From Mesorhizobium sp. AR07 (GTDB lineage: Bacteria > Pseudomonadota > Alphaproteobacteria > Rhizobiales > Rhizobiaceae), in contig NZ_CP080528.1 in NCBI RefSeq assembly GCF_024746815.1, forward strand, positions 496,001 to 560,000: a stretch of 64,000 bases of DNA, in the 5' to 3' direction. Under the pieces are notes generated by a model. It worked only from the letters and a program-made list of their open reading frames with translations. It did no database searches and was not told the DNA's origin. Made by a program: the position numbers and the translations under genes. Below, piece after piece: positions 26,814 through 36,112 of this stretch. The first letter of the stretch is position 1. The number at the start of each line of letters is the position of its first letter.

Positions 26814-27422
26814 TCAATAGCGCAATGCGGCCGATCCGGCTCGGCGCTCGTAACGTTCGAAATCGATGTCGTTTTCAAGTAGTGGCGGAACCGCTGCTCC
26901 TTCCGGTCGCGCAGTGACGACGACGCCCCAGTCCCGCAATATTCCTACTGCCGTTTCGATTGCGCGCGGTATGACTGCCTTGACCAGCGTCGTCAGCGGG
27001 CCGCCCCAGTCCTCGAGATCCAGCGGCTGGCACCCGATGAGAACCAGACGATCGGGATAGTGCCCCATAAGGTCAGCGGCGCTCAGCACCTCCTGGAAGC
27101 CGGTCTGATGCAGGCTCATCTTCTTGGCTCCAGTAAATTTCGGCACCTCGTCGTCTTCCACGATCTTCATCGTGCCCGGCTCGAGGCCGTAGTCGATGGC
27201 GTCGAACACCATCAAACGATCGTGTTCATTGACGAACTGCACGAGATAGAGCCCCTGCGTGCCGCCATCGAGGACGGTGACGTTGTCAGGCACCCGATAC
27301 GCCTTGTGGAAGGTTTCCACCGCGCGCACGCCGAAGCCTTCGTCGGCCCAGAGGATATTGCCTATGCCAAGCACGAGAATCCGCGGGGAAGGCGAAGAGG
27401 CCAAGGGATTTGGGGCGACCAT
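26814..27422 (-). CDS. hupD: Hydrogenase large-subunit maturation protease HupD
   Basis: 202-residue endopeptidase that removes the C-terminal tail of HupL once nickel is in place. The family motif ILVLGIGNILWADEGFGVRA contains the first metal ligand (Glu28), DAIDYGLEPG carries the Asp ligand, and MSLHQTGFQEVL carries the His. Its stop lies just before hupE, and the start follows the hupC stop directly. Confidence 0.95.
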   Translation of the reverse strand: MVAPNPLASSPSPRILVLGIGNILWADEGFGVRAVETFHKAYRVPDNVTVLDGGTQGLYLVQFVNEHDRLMVFDAIDYGLEPGTMKIVEDDEVPKFTGAKKMSLHQTGFQEVLSAADLMGHYPDRLVLIGCQPLDLEDWGGPLTTLVKAVIPRAIETAVGILRDWGVVVTARPEGAAVPPLLENDIDFERYERRAGSAALRY

Positions 27423-28142
27423 CTAGTCCTCCACGTCCTTGAAGAGCCGTTCGCCGGAAATCATCGACGAGATGATGCTCTGTCGGCTCATAATGTCCTC
27501 GCGGATCGCCACATAAATGTGAACCATGAGGAAGACGAGGATTACCCACATGCCGAGATGGTGGAATGTGTGGATGTCCTGGCTGTTGGGCCAGATCGAG
27601 AACACCCAGCCGAAGAGCGCATATTCCCAGCCGTCGCGGCCGGCACCCTCGCTATAGAGCGCAAAACCGGTGATCACCATGAAGAAGAGCGGCAGGGTGA
27701 ACATCAGGAACATGGTGAACTGGGAAAGAGGATTGTGGCCGACATGCTTCGGCTGCCGGGCTAAGAACATGTACCACCGCAACTCATGCAGCCATTCCTT
27801 CCAGAAGCGGCCGCTCCAGAAGGGCACATAGAAGATCTGGCGGGCATGGATATTGCCGACAAAGGCCCAGTAGACCCTGAGGATAAGGAACACGGCAAGG
27901 ACCTGCCCCGCCGCGAAGTGGATGAAGCGGATATACCCCGTCAGGAAACTGGCGATGGCCTCGCCCGGCACGGAAGGCAGCGGCGAGGCGATGAAATAGC
28001 CGGTTAGCGCGAGCGTCAGGATCGAGACGGCGTTGACCCAGTGCCAGATGCGCACCGGGGCTTCGTAAACATAGATGCTCTGGCGCTCGACGGCCTTTTC
28101 ACCGTGGGCGTCGGCGGCTGCGAGAGTTTCATGGATAGTCAT
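27423..28142 (-). CDS. hupC: Ni/Fe-hydrogenase cytochrome b subunit HupC
   Basis: Membrane dihaem cytochrome b that anchors HupSL and passes electrons to ubiquinone. The 239 residues show four hydrophobic helices and the conserved histidines in VRIWHWVNAVSIL, IRFIHFAAGQVL and HTFHHLGMWVILVFLMVHIY. Length and order are as in other uptake hydrogenases. It lies directly behind hupL. Confidence 0.95.
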   Translation of the reverse strand: MTIHETLAAADAHGEKAVERQSIYVYEAPVRIWHWVNAVSILTLALTGYFIASPLPSVPGEAIASFLTGYIRFIHFAAGQVLAVFLILRVYWAFVGNIHARQIFYVPFWSGRFWKEWLHELRWYMFLARQPKHVGHNPLSQFTMFLMFTLPLFFMVITGFALYSEGAGRDGWEYALFGWVFSIWPNSQDIHTFHHLGMWVILVFLMVHIYVAIREDIMSRQSIISSMISGERLFKDVED

Positions 28143-28154
28143 GACTTATCCTCC

Positions 28155-29945
28155 TCACCGGACCTGGACCTTGGCCATTTCCTGACCGTCCGGGCTCATG
28201 ACATGCGTCGAGCATGCTAGGCACGGATCGAAGGAATGGATGGTCCTGAGGATTTCGAGCGGTTGGGTGGGGTCTGACATCGGCGTATCCATCAACGAAG
28301 CCTCGAAGGCGCCAATATTTCCTGCCGGATCGCGGGGGCTGCCGTTCCATGTGGTGGGCACGACGCACTGGTAGTTGTCGATCTTGCCGTCCTTGATTTT
28401 GATCCAGTGCGCGAGCGCGCCTCGCGGGGCCTCGGTAAAGCCGACGCCCTTGACCTCCTTGGGCCAGGTTTCCGGCTTCCACCTGTCGACATGGGCCGTA
28501 GAGAAGTCGCCGGCCTTCATATTGGCGATCAGCTTGTTCCGGAAATAGCGCATCTGGTGGCCGGCCCACCTCGATTCAAGCGCACGGGCTGCCGTGCGGC
28601 CGAGTGTCGAGAAGAGGGCTGAAACCGGAAGGCCGAGATCCTTGAGCACCTTTTCGACCGGGTCCTTGAACTCCGCCTTGTTCTGGGCATAGCCGACGAC
28701 CCAGCGGGCGAGCGGCCCGACCTCCATGGCATGGCCGCGCCAGCGCGGCGCCTTGATCCAGGAATATTTAGCGGCCTCGTCGAGCTGCTCGATATTGGTC
28801 TTCGTCCCCTTGGCGTTGGGGCCGAGTTCGTAATGTGGCTCGGTAACCCCGTCCCAGGGATGCAGGCCCTTTGTCTCGTCGGGATATTTGTACCAGGAAT
28901 GGGTAACGAATTCCTGGATCTGCTCGGGATCCTCATGGTCGACCGGCAGCACTTCGGCGAGATTGCCATTGATGATCGCGCCGCGCGGCAGCTTCAGGCT
29001 TGCCTCGGAGTAGTCGTTGACGTGCTCGGGTACGTCGCCATAGGCTAGCACGTTCTTGCCCGACAGACCGCCTCCATAGAGCCAGTCCTTGTAGAAGGAG
29101 CCGATGGCCATGATGTCGGGAACGTATACCTTGTCATTGAACTCGATAATCTGGTCGATGATCGAGGTGACCATGTTAAGCCGTTCCATGTTGATCGCGC
29201 CGACCGCTCCAGTGCCATCGATATTGATCGGACAGGGTACCCCGCCAACCAGCCAGTTTGGATGCGGGTTCTTGCCGCCGAAGATCGTGTGGATCTTGAC
29301 GATCTCCTTCTGGAAGTCGAGCGCCTCCAGATAATGCGCCACCGCCATGAGATTGGCCTCCGGCGGCAGCTTGTAGGATGCATTGCCCCAATAGCCGTTC
29401 TTGAAGGGTCCGAGCTGGCCTGACTCGACGAATTTCTTGAGCCGGGTCTGGATGTCTTTGAAATAGCCTGGAGAGGAAAGCGGCCAGTCGGACACGGACT
29501 GCGCGAGCGCGGAGGTCGCCTTCGGATTGGCCGAGATCGCAGAGATCACGTCCACCCAGTCGAGCGCATGAAGATGGTAGAAGTGCACGACATGGTCATG
29601 GACCTGCAGCGCCAGCTGCATCAGATTGCGGATCGAATTGGCATTGTCCGGGATGGTGATGCCGAGCGCATTCTCGACCGCGCGTACAGAGGTCAGCGCA
29701 TGCGTGCCGGTGCAGACGCCGCAGATGCGCTCCGTGAAGGCCCATGCGTCGCGGGGGTCGCGGTTCTTTAGGATGACTTCGATGCCGCGCCACATGGTGC
29801 CGGTCGAGACCGCATTCCGGATGATGTTGTTCTCGTCGACATTGACCTCCACCCGCATATGTCCCTCGATGCGGGTGACGGGATCGACGACGATGCGCTT
29901 GCCCGAATTGTCCAGTGTGAAGCCGTTGGGTGTTTGAATTGTCAC
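28155..29945 (-). CDS. hupL: Uptake [NiFe]-hydrogenase large subunit HupL
   Basis: Catalytic subunit that oxidises H2 released by nitrogenase, on the periplasmic face of the membrane. The 596-residue precursor has both nickel-binding motifs: RICGVCTGTH (Cys75, Cys78) and, near the end, DPCLACSTH (Cys575, Cys578). Fifteen residues after His581 (VMSPDGQEMAKVQVR) form the tail cut off by HupD. Everything needed for activity appears intact. Confidence 0.97.
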   Translation of the reverse strand: MTIQTPNGFTLDNSGKRIVVDPVTRIEGHMRVEVNVDENNIIRNAVSTGTMWRGIEVILKNRDPRDAWAFTERICGVCTGTHALTSVRAVENALGITIPDNANSIRNLMQLALQVHDHVVHFYHLHALDWVDVISAISANPKATSALAQSVSDWPLSSPGYFKDIQTRLKKFVESGQLGPFKNGYWGNASYKLPPEANLMAVAHYLEALDFQKEIVKIHTIFGGKNPHPNWLVGGVPCPINIDGTGAVGAINMERLNMVTSIIDQIIEFNDKVYVPDIMAIGSFYKDWLYGGGLSGKNVLAYGDVPEHVNDYSEASLKLPRGAIINGNLAEVLPVDHEDPEQIQEFVTHSWYKYPDETKGLHPWDGVTEPHYELGPNAKGTKTNIEQLDEAAKYSWIKAPRWRGHAMEVGPLARWVVGYAQNKAEFKDPVEKVLKDLGLPVSALFSTLGRTAARALESRWAGHQMRYFRNKLIANMKAGDFSTAHVDRWKPETWPKEVKGVGFTEAPRGALAHWIKIKDGKIDNYQCVVPTTWNGSPRDPAGNIGAFEASLMDTPMSDPTQPLEILRTIHSFDPCLACSTHVMSPDGQEMAKVQVR

Positions 29946-29969
29946 GATGCTGTTCCTCGCCGAGAGTGA

Positions 29970-31055
29970 TTATGATGCGTCGGCTTTTTCGCGCTTGGTG
30001 GTCACGCGCTTGAAGGCGGTCACCGCGGCATGGGCGGCGATTGCACCACCCACGATGCCGGCGGCGGTCATGCCGACCTTGTCGGCGTTGGCCTCGACGC
30101 CGAACTGTTGGAGGTTCGTCAGCCGGTCATAGAAGCTGCCGTTGTCCCAGAAGCCGTCTTCCGAGCAGCCGATGCAGCCGTGGCCTGACTGGATCGGGAA
30201 GGAAACGCCACCGTTCCAGCGCACGGTAGAGCAGGCATTGTAGGTGGTCGGGCCCTTGCAGCCCATCTTGTAGAGACAGTAGCCCTTGCGTGCGCCCTCA
30301 TCGTCCCACTCCTCGACAAACTGGCCGGCATCGAAATGTGATCGACGGTAGCATTTGTCGTGGATGCGCTGCGAATAGAACATCTTGGGCCGGCCCTGCC
30401 GGTCGAGGTCCGGCAGCTTGCCGAAGGTCGTGATGAAGGTGACGACCCCGGTCATCACCTCCGCGATCGGGGGACAGCCTGGTACCTTAATGACCGGCTT
30501 GTCGAGGATGACCTTGTCGATCGCTGTCGCCCGGGTCGGGTTCGGCTTGGCCGCCTGGACGCAGCCCCAAGAGGCGCAGGCGCCCCAGGCGATAATCGCC
30601 ATGGCATCCTCGGCCATCCACTTCAGCTTCTCAACGAAGGGTTTGCCGCCGTCGATGCAGAACATGCCGTCCTCGTTGAGCGGCGGATTGCCCTCGACGG
30701 CGAGGATGTACTTGCCTTTGTACTTCTCCTTCGTCTCTTTGAGAATCGCCTCCGCTTGATGGCCGGCGGCCGCCATGATCGTATCGTCGTAGTCGAGCGA
30801 GATCATCGACAGCACGACGTCTTTGACGAGCGGATGGGCCGAGCGGATGAAGCTCTCCGAACAGCAGGTGCATTCGAGCCCATGCATCCAGATGACGGGA
30901 ACGCGTTCCTTGGTCTCAAGTGCTTCAGCCATCGCTGTCGCGGCACCCGGGCCGAAACCGAGGCTCGCGGCCGTCAGGCTGCAGAACTTGGTGAAACTGC
31001 GCCGGGTGATCCCCTGGCGACGAATGACGTCATATAAGGTTTGGGCAGCTGCCAT
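29970..31055 (-). CDS. hupS: Uptake [NiFe]-hydrogenase small subunit HupS
   Basis: Iron-sulfur subunit of 361 residues that carries electrons from HupL to HupC. A twin-arginine signal GITRRSFTKFC (Arg18-Arg19) leads to cleavage near AMA. Proximal cluster motif ECTCC is at 61-65, WGACASWGCVQAAKPNPT and VPGCPPIAEVM follow, and the medial/distal clusters are given by DKCYRR, FCLYKMGCKGP-like YCLYKMGCKG and HGCIGCSEDGFWD. The C-terminus has one anchoring hydrophobic stretch. It is the first gene of the 14-kb minus-strand cluster and has a sigma-54 promoter upstream. Confidence 0.97.
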   Translation of the reverse strand: MAAAQTLYDVIRRQGITRRSFTKFCSLTAASLGFGPGAATAMAEALETKERVPVIWMHGLECTCCSESFIRSAHPLVKDVVLSMISLDYDDTIMAAAGHQAEAILKETKEKYKGKYILAVEGNPPLNEDGMFCIDGGKPFVEKLKWMAEDAMAIIAWGACASWGCVQAAKPNPTRATAIDKVILDKPVIKVPGCPPIAEVMTGVVTFITTFGKLPDLDRQGRPKMFYSQRIHDKCYRRSHFDAGQFVEEWDDEGARKGYCLYKMGCKGPTTYNACSTVRWNGGVSFPIQSGHGCIGCSEDGFWDNGSFYDRLTNLQQFGVEANADKVGMTAAGIVGGAIAAHAAVTAFKRVTTKREKADAS

Positions 31056-31127
31056 GTTGCTCCTCCAGCAATTTCATCCCCCATCCCATCACCCGGATAG
31101 ACGCCGGGCTCTGCCAGAAATGCTTGC

Positions 31128-31144
31128 TGCAAGAAGCGGACCAA
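31128..31144 (-). promoter_or_regulatory. Sigma-54 promoter for hupS
   Basis: The minus strand reads TTGGTCCGCTTCTTGCA: GG and GC separated by ten bases, with a good TTGCA -12 box and a weaker -24 box. Transcription would start about 60 bases before hupS. In Rhizobium leguminosarum hupS is transcribed by sigma-54 with NifA in nodules, and the same control is likely here. I found no canonical TGT-N10-ACA NifA site within 190 bases upstream. Confidence 0.78.
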
Positions 31145-31870
31145 TTTAGTAGGGGTCAGGGGGATAATCACCCGGTTCGGGATAATGCTGTTTCCGACCC
31201 CACTGCGGACGTTGGAGGGTCCGCTACCGGGTCGCAGCGCCAGCTCGCGTAGTAACGATTCAAACGGAAGCCAATAGCCGCACCCTTGAGGGGTTACCCA
31301 AGGCGGCCCTAAGCCCCAGTGGCGAAAGCTCAAGATGAATTAGGGCATACGCCTCGGCTCACGCCTTTGCGAGGAGCCCTGGATGCGAGATAGTTCGAGG
31401 AACCTTGGCCAAGCATTGGAAGTCCACAGCAGGCGCGAAGGGCCATGTCTGCACCCGAACCACAGTCACAAGCTCAGATTTCAAGGGCTTGCGAATGCTG
31501 GCAGACGCATGCGGAGACCGTTTTGTCTCTGGAGTGGTGCTATAAGACCACGATAAGATTGTCCCATTCGGAGAGCGCCTCCATGCGGCACCGCTTTCGG
31601 TACTTTGGGGGTAGAGCAGGTACGGTGCCGGATGGCCGTTGCTGCCGAATGCCGGAATTCTTCGCTCGCAATTGCTAGCCCAACATCAACACAACGCGCC
31701 GACTGCCGTTGTATCTCGCCGCGAACCGTCTTGCGTTTGTGGCCCCCTCGCCCTCACGGCCGGTTCAGCGTCGAACGTATCGTGCCGCGATGCATTCAAG
31801 GCCGCGACCAGAACGGCACCCGTGCGACTGCGGCAGAAGCCAGGGGTTACGTGCATCACGGCAAGACAAT
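31145..31870. other. Upstream region of the hydrogenase cluster, no gene seen
   Basis: About 725 bases. It should contain activator and IHF sites for hupS, which I could not define. Short frames here show no recognisable family. No hupTUV/hoxA-type regulatory genes flank the cluster. Confidence 0.4.
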
Positions 31871-31871
31871 G

Positions 31872-32041
31872 GCGCCGGCAAGCCCGCCAGCATCGTCGCC
31901 AGTGCGGGCCTGGGAACCGCCATTGTCCAGGTGCTGGTCAAGCAGCTGGAGGCCAACATCGAGGTCATCAGCGACAAGAACGGCACCAGCGTGTCGATGA
32001 CAAGGGCAACGTTCACCTCGCGCGTGTCGCGGGCGGCGTAG
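31872..32041 (+). pseudogene. HWE-type histidine kinase, C-terminal fragment
   Basis: The last about 55 codons of a sensor kinase ATPase domain: ASAGLGTAIVQVLVKQLEAN and IEVISDKNGTSVSMTRATF correspond to the G2 box and final strand of HWE-family kinases. The sequence upstream in the same frame does not continue the domain. It is probably the tail of a lost gene, lying just upstream of an N-terminal kinase fragment. Confidence 0.6.
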
Positions 32042-32122
32042 CATGATCCATCCGGTGGCGGGAGCCGTAGGCGCAGGTCCGCCATCCGGTTGGATCGCGC
32101 CAAGGCGCGGGATCTAGTCAAT

Positions 32123-32727
32123 ATGTCCAGCGTAGTCGCCAAGTCCGAAGAGCAGAAGGACGCCGAAGCCGAAGTCGAGGGCTTTCAGGACGACCTGGGC
32201 CGTTCGTCGTTGCCGCCGAGACAACACATGGTTTTCACCGACGCAAAAGAACCCGGCAATCCCATCATTTTTGCCAATGACGCCTCCCTCGGCATCACCG
32301 GATACGCCAGGGAAGAGGTCCTCGGTCGGCACTTCAATTTCCTGATGGCGAACGGCACGACGCCGGGGCGCTGAAACGCATCAAGCTCGAGTTCGAAGCC
32401 AATGCGGAGGCGGGCACGGAAATCCTTTACAGGCGCAAGGATGGCAGCGAGTTCTGGGCGGGTCTTTTCGCCAGTCCTGTCCACGACAAGAGCGGCGCCA
32501 TCGTCCAGTATTTTACCTCCTTTGTCGATCTGACCAGACACAAGGAGGAGCAGGCGCAATCCAAAATGCTCATCGACGAATTGAACCATCGGGTGAAGAA
32601 CACGCTGGCAACGGTGCAATCGATCGTCTGGCAGGCATCGCGAGCCAATTCCGATCCGCGGGCGATCCGCGAAACGGTCAAGTCCCGGCTGGATCGGCCA
32701 GAAGGCGATCTGCCTTTCTGGCCGTAG
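32123..32727 (+). pseudogene. PAS/HWE-type histidine kinase, N-terminal part, frameshifted and truncated
   Basis: The first frame reads a PAS domain (QHMVFTDAKEPGNPIIFAND, ITGYAREEVLGRHFNFLMAN) and stops at 32374 after TTPGR. The next frame continues at once with LKRIKLEFEANAEAGTEIL, YRRKDGSEFWAGLFASPVHD and the dimerisation helix DELNHRVKNTLATVQSIVWQ, typical of HWE kinases (His in ELNHRVKN). It then ends VKSRLDRPEGDLPFWP, so the ATPase domain is missing. One missing base and a 3' truncation make it a pseudogene. The LOV-type cysteine is absent. Confidence 0.75.
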
Positions 32728-32869
32728 TCCTCCTCGACCAACCAGGCCCAGCGGACCCATCGGCCGGGATTTTGGCGCTTTGAAAGCGGTGTCTTTCCAG
32801 TGGCCTGTCCCGGCTTTGGTGCTTTGTACTTACCAAGCTGCCTGAGCGCCCTTGCTTTGGCACTCGGGT

Positions 32870-32906
32870 TAGTGTAACCTTGATTACCGTAATTAGGATT
32901 ACACTA
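32870..32906 (+). promoter_or_regulatory. Inverted repeat abutting the ATPase gene start
   Basis: TAGTGTAA (32870-32877) and TTACACTA (32899-32906) form a perfect 8-bp inverted repeat separated by 21 bases, ending directly at the ATG of the next gene. The spacer is itself AT-rich and partly symmetrical (ATTACCGTAAT). It looks like an operator, possibly recognised by the gene product or a local repressor. Confidence 0.55.
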
Positions 32907-34304
32907 ATGTTCGTAGGTCGCGCTCAGGAGCTCTCCCGCCTCCGCAAGGAATTCTCCCTCGCTAGGCCCTCTTTGCTTGTGGTATATGGACGGCGCCGGA
33001 TCGGGAAGTCCGCGCTGCTCAAGGAAGCTGCCAAGGACCGTCCCCACGTTCTCTATCAAGCGACGCGTGTCACCCCCACTCTGAATCTGGAGGGCTTCAA
33101 AGCGGAAATCGCCCGCTCGCTCGGCGCCGATCCCCTGTTGGACGGCCTCGGCGATTGGCTGAGCGTGCTGACATACCTCGCGCGTAAGGCCGAGGGGACG
33201 CTTGGGCTGATCGTCGTCCTGGACGAATTCCCCTACCTTGTCGAGGGCGATCAGGCCCTGCCATCGATCATCCAAAAATTCTGGGACGCGGTCGTCGCCG
33301 CCGAGGGCAAGCTGAACTTGGTGCTCTGCGGGTCGATGATTGCCCAGATGGAGGATCTGTTGGCCGAGAGGAACCCACTCTACGGGCGCCAAACCCTACC
33401 CCTGGAAGTCAAGGCGCTGCCGCTGCGGGACGCGGCCGGGTTCTTCCCGGATTACCCTGCTGTGGATCGTATCCTTGCCTATGCCATCTTCGGTGGTATC
33501 CCCTTTTACCTAAGGCTCTGCGATCCGAGCGCAAGTCTCGAGGAGAACGTCACCAATTTGCTGCTCGCCGATACTGGGGCGCTGGTAGACGAGCCGAACG
33601 TCCTGCTCCAATCGGAACTTCGGGAGACCCAACGCTACGCCAGCATCCTGGCGGCGATCGCGGACGGCTGCACCAAACTCGGGGAAATCGGCGGCCGTCT
33701 CCGGGACATCAAGGATTCCGTTTCGCTGAGCCCCTACATGAAGCGGCTCGAGCGCATGCGGCTGGTTCGGACCGTACATTCCCTCGACGCCAACCCCAAG
33801 TCACGGGACACGCGTTACTTCGTGGACGATCCGCTTGTTGCCTTCTGGCATCGGTTCGTTCGGCCGAACATGTCAAGTGTGATGCAGGGCTTCGGTCCCG
33901 AGATTTGGCGGCACCAAGTGGTGCCGGGGCTGGACGAGTATGTGGGCGGCGCGTTCGAGGAAATCTGCCGAGGGCACGCCCGCCGCCATGCGCAGGAGGC
34001 TCTTCCGTCTCCGGCCCAGGAGATCGGTCAAATCTGGGGTGCCGAATATGACATTGACGTAGCCGGACGCTTGCTGGACGGATCGATGCTATACGGCGAG
34101 TGCAAGTGGCGCCGCGGAATGATCGGGGCGGATGTCCTCGCGACACTGATCGAGCGCGCCGGAAGAACCGACTATGGTCGTGGCGTAGAAGATCGCCACT
34201 TCGTCCTATACGCGCGCACCGGTTTCAAGGCAGGTGTCCAAGAGCGTGCCAAGGAGGACGGACGGATTGTGTTGCTGACGCCCGACACCATGCTCGCCCT
34301 CTGA
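32907..34304 (+). CDS. AAA-type ATP-binding protein with DUF234 (archaeal ATPase-like)
   Basis: P-loop ATPase of 465 residues of the prokaryotic/archaeal ATPase-DUF234 group. It starts MFVGRAQELSRLRKEF, typical of the family, and has the Walker A YGRRRIGKSALL (about 30-41), the Walker B-like LIVVLDEFPYLVEGD, and a sensor-like CGSMIAQMEDLL. A C-terminal DUF234 nuclease-like region YFVDDPLVAFWHRFV with DGSMLYGECKWRRGMIGADV (E-x-K of a restriction-like fold) follows. Function is unknown; relatives occur near mobile DNA and may be toxin-like or defence proteins. The start was placed after the inverted repeat; one 9 codons earlier is possible. Confidence 0.82.
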   Translation: MFVGRAQELSRLRKEFSLARPSLLVVYGRRRIGKSALLKEAAKDRPHVLYQATRVTPTLNLEGFKAEIARSLGADPLLDGLGDWLSVLTYLARKAEGTLGLIVVLDEFPYLVEGDQALPSIIQKFWDAVVAAEGKLNLVLCGSMIAQMEDLLAERNPLYGRQTLPLEVKALPLRDAAGFFPDYPAVDRILAYAIFGGIPFYLRLCDPSASLEENVTNLLLADTGALVDEPNVLLQSELRETQRYASILAAIADGCTKLGEIGGRLRDIKDSVSLSPYMKRLERMRLVRTVHSLDANPKSRDTRYFVDDPLVAFWHRFVRPNMSSVMQGFGPEIWRHQVVPGLDEYVGGAFEEICRGHARRHAQEALPSPAQEIGQIWGAEYDIDVAGRLLDGSMLYGECKWRRGMIGADVLATLIERAGRTDYGRGVEDRHFVLYARTGFKAGVQERAKEDGRIVLLTPDTMLAL

Positions 34305-34313
34305 AATCCTCAG

Positions 34314-34586
34314 TCAAATCAGGCGGCGGTCGATGCGGTCCTCGGCCCAGTCACCCTCGCGGTTCAGTCCGACGCGTCCGGCTTTCTCGAGGGTACTGAG
34401 GATCGGAGACAGGCGCTTGCCGATGATGGTGACGGCGCGGATCGTCCCCGGACACCCGTGCCTCGTTGCGAGCTCCTGCGCGCATTCGGCGGTCGACATC
34501 GGACGCTTGGCGGTCCGCAGAATGTCGAGAGTCATCTGACGCTTGTTTGTCTCGCCGATGACCTTGTCGAGTTCCCTGACGGCCAT
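34314..34586 (-). CDS. Small winged-helix-like hypothetical protein
   Basis: 90-residue minus-strand product converging with the ATPase gene. The segment KRQMTLDILRTAKRPMSTAE followed by CAQELATRHGC and VTIIGKRLSPILSTLEKAGR resembles a winged-helix with a Leu-rich dimerisation helix, as in small phage- or island-borne regulators. Related proteins usually have an N-terminal coiled coil, which is not seen here, so it may be 5' truncated. Function unknown. Confidence 0.5.
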   Translation of the reverse strand: MAVRELDKVIGETNKRQMTLDILRTAKRPMSTAECAQELATRHGCPGTIRAVTIIGKRLSPILSTLEKAGRVGLNREGDWAEDRIDRRLI

Positions 34587-34957
34587 GGGCAGCCGGCCGC
34601 GGCGCTACTGAGGCTGAAGGCCCAAATCGTTCCCAGAGCTTGGCGCGCGTATCGACAACCGCAAAACGCGTGTTGGGTTCGGCGGCAAGCCACGCATGCT
34701 GGATGCCGAGCAGGTGGTGGAAATCACCGGCCACCCGGTTGGCGACGTTTGCCCTTCCGGCCTCGCCTCGCCACTGCCGGTCTATTGCGATGTGTCGCTG
34801 CGCCCACGATCACGTGGTGCCGGCGGCCGGCGAAACCAAGGCCAGCGGTAAGGAACGGCGTCAAATGGTGCGACACTGCCAAGATGCCGGACCTGCGACG
34901 GATGCAATAATCGACTGACAGGGATGAGCGGCAGCGCCAAAGCGCCGTGACAGGCCG
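34587..34957. other. Region without a convincing gene
   Basis: About 370 bases between two minus-strand genes. Frames in this stretch do not resemble a protein family. A missing N-terminal part of the neighbouring winged-helix gene was sought here and not found. Confidence 0.35.
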
Positions 34958-35350
34958 TTAAGCGCCGGGCAGCGTGCCCGCCGACATTTCGACGACATCG
35001 AGCAGGATGGCCAGCCCGACGCCGCACGCAGTCAGGATGAGGCCGGCCATGAAGATGCGGTTGGCGCGTTCGTAGATGGGTCGGCGCAGCGAACTCATGT
35101 CGAGCAGCTTGGACAGCGCCCGCATCTGCAACGCGATGCCGACCAGGATCGGCACAACGGCGAACAGGTCGTAGAGCCGCCATGGCACGGGGTTTGCCGC
35201 CCAATGCGTGACGAAGCCGAGCGAAAAGGCAAGCAGGATGCCCACGACAGTGATTGTGCCATTGCGGAAAATCGTCTCGATCAGCTCTTCCTTCGGATCG
35301 TGCTCGTCCAAGCAGCCCTCCCCTCCCTCAGCCGTAGCAGGCCATTGCAC
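34958..35350 (-). CDS. Hypothetical small membrane protein
   Basis: Up to 130 residues, with three hydrophobic helices: GTITVVGILLAFSLGFVTHW, LYDLFAVVPILVGIALQM and IFMAGLILTACGVGLAILLD. The N-terminus DEHDPKEELIETIFRNG is acidic and cytoplasmic. The true start may be a TTG about 13 codons into the frame. It resembles uncharacterised inner-membrane proteins of rhizobia. Function unknown. Confidence 0.6.
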   Translation of the reverse strand: MQWPATAEGGEGCLDEHDPKEELIETIFRNGTITVVGILLAFSLGFVTHWAANPVPWRLYDLFAVVPILVGIALQMRALSKLLDMSSLRRPIYERANRIFMAGLILTACGVGLAILLDVVEMSAGTLPGA

Positions 35351-35399
35351 AGTGTGAGACTAAACTCTCGGGGAATCCCTGTACATCGCCGCCAATTAG

Positions 35400-35621
35400 T
35401 CAAGAGAGCTTCCGGCAAAGCGGACAGGTGGTTGTGGGGGAATTAGCGGAACTGGGCGGTGAAGCGCCGTTGAATTTGGACAGACTGAGACCGGCGATCG
35501 GAGCCTTGTGCCCTGTCGCCCCATATGGGCGCTCCTTGTTGTAGTATCTGCGACAATCCACCAACTTTTCGAACCCCTTTGGTCCGACTTGCGCCAGACA
35601 CCTAACATGATGCCATCGCAA
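35400..35621 (-). mobile_element. IS3-family transposase (OrfB) C-terminal remnant
   Basis: The frame contains EKLVDCRRYYNKERPYGATG followed by HKAPI, the end of an IS3-type integrase catalytic domain (the YNxxRPH region). Upstream residues and the DDE triad are missing. It is a relic lying just downstream of the broken cytochrome c peroxidase gene. Confidence 0.62.
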
Positions 35622-35759
35622 CGAGCTGGCGACGGAAGCACTGTCTGCAGTTTGGGATCATGCCAGGCATTGCCTTCTCAAAGAGGTCGCGATCCGTCTC
35701 GTCCCGGTAATGGTCGCATTTATTGTTGATTGTGACTTTCCGTAGCCAGCCCCGGCCAT

Positions 35760-36103
35760 TTATTTCCCTAGGATCTGCGATGCAGGTCGAGGCGTTGTCG
35801 CAGTCTCGGCGGGTAAGATAGGCAAGACGACCTCGGGCACCTTTCCGGTCAGCGAGTTAAGGAAGGCAACGAGCAGGTCGACCTCTTCGGCCTTCAATTC
35901 TTCGCCGAGCTGGGTGGTGCCCATAATGGCCACGGCCTGTTTCAGATCCCAAACCTTGCCCGAATGAAAATAGGGCGCGGTGAGTGCCACGTTGCGCAGC
36001 GGCGCCACGCGGAAAACAAAGGTATCGTCGGCTGAATTGGTGACGGCAAAGCGGCCCTTGTCGTTTTCCGGCCGTACCTCGGCGCTGGGCTTTTCAATAA
36101 GGC
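35760..36103 (-). pseudogene. Cytochrome c peroxidase, 3' part (separated by IS256-type insertion)
   Basis: C-terminal part of the di-haem peroxidase whose 5' part lies at 37528-38227. In frame after the target duplication it reads AGLIEKPSAEVRPENDKGRF and FRVAPLRNVALTAPYFHSG, including the conserved NVALTAPYFHSG motif, and ends ASQILGK. Removing the IS and one 9-bp duplication restores a continuous frame. Confidence 0.85.
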
Positions 36104-36112
36104 CTGCGTAAT

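Noticed and set aside
31145..31330. NifA upstream activator TGT-N10-ACA for hupS
   Set aside because: The only TGT in this interval (31189) is followed by ACT instead of ACA; no canonical site is present.
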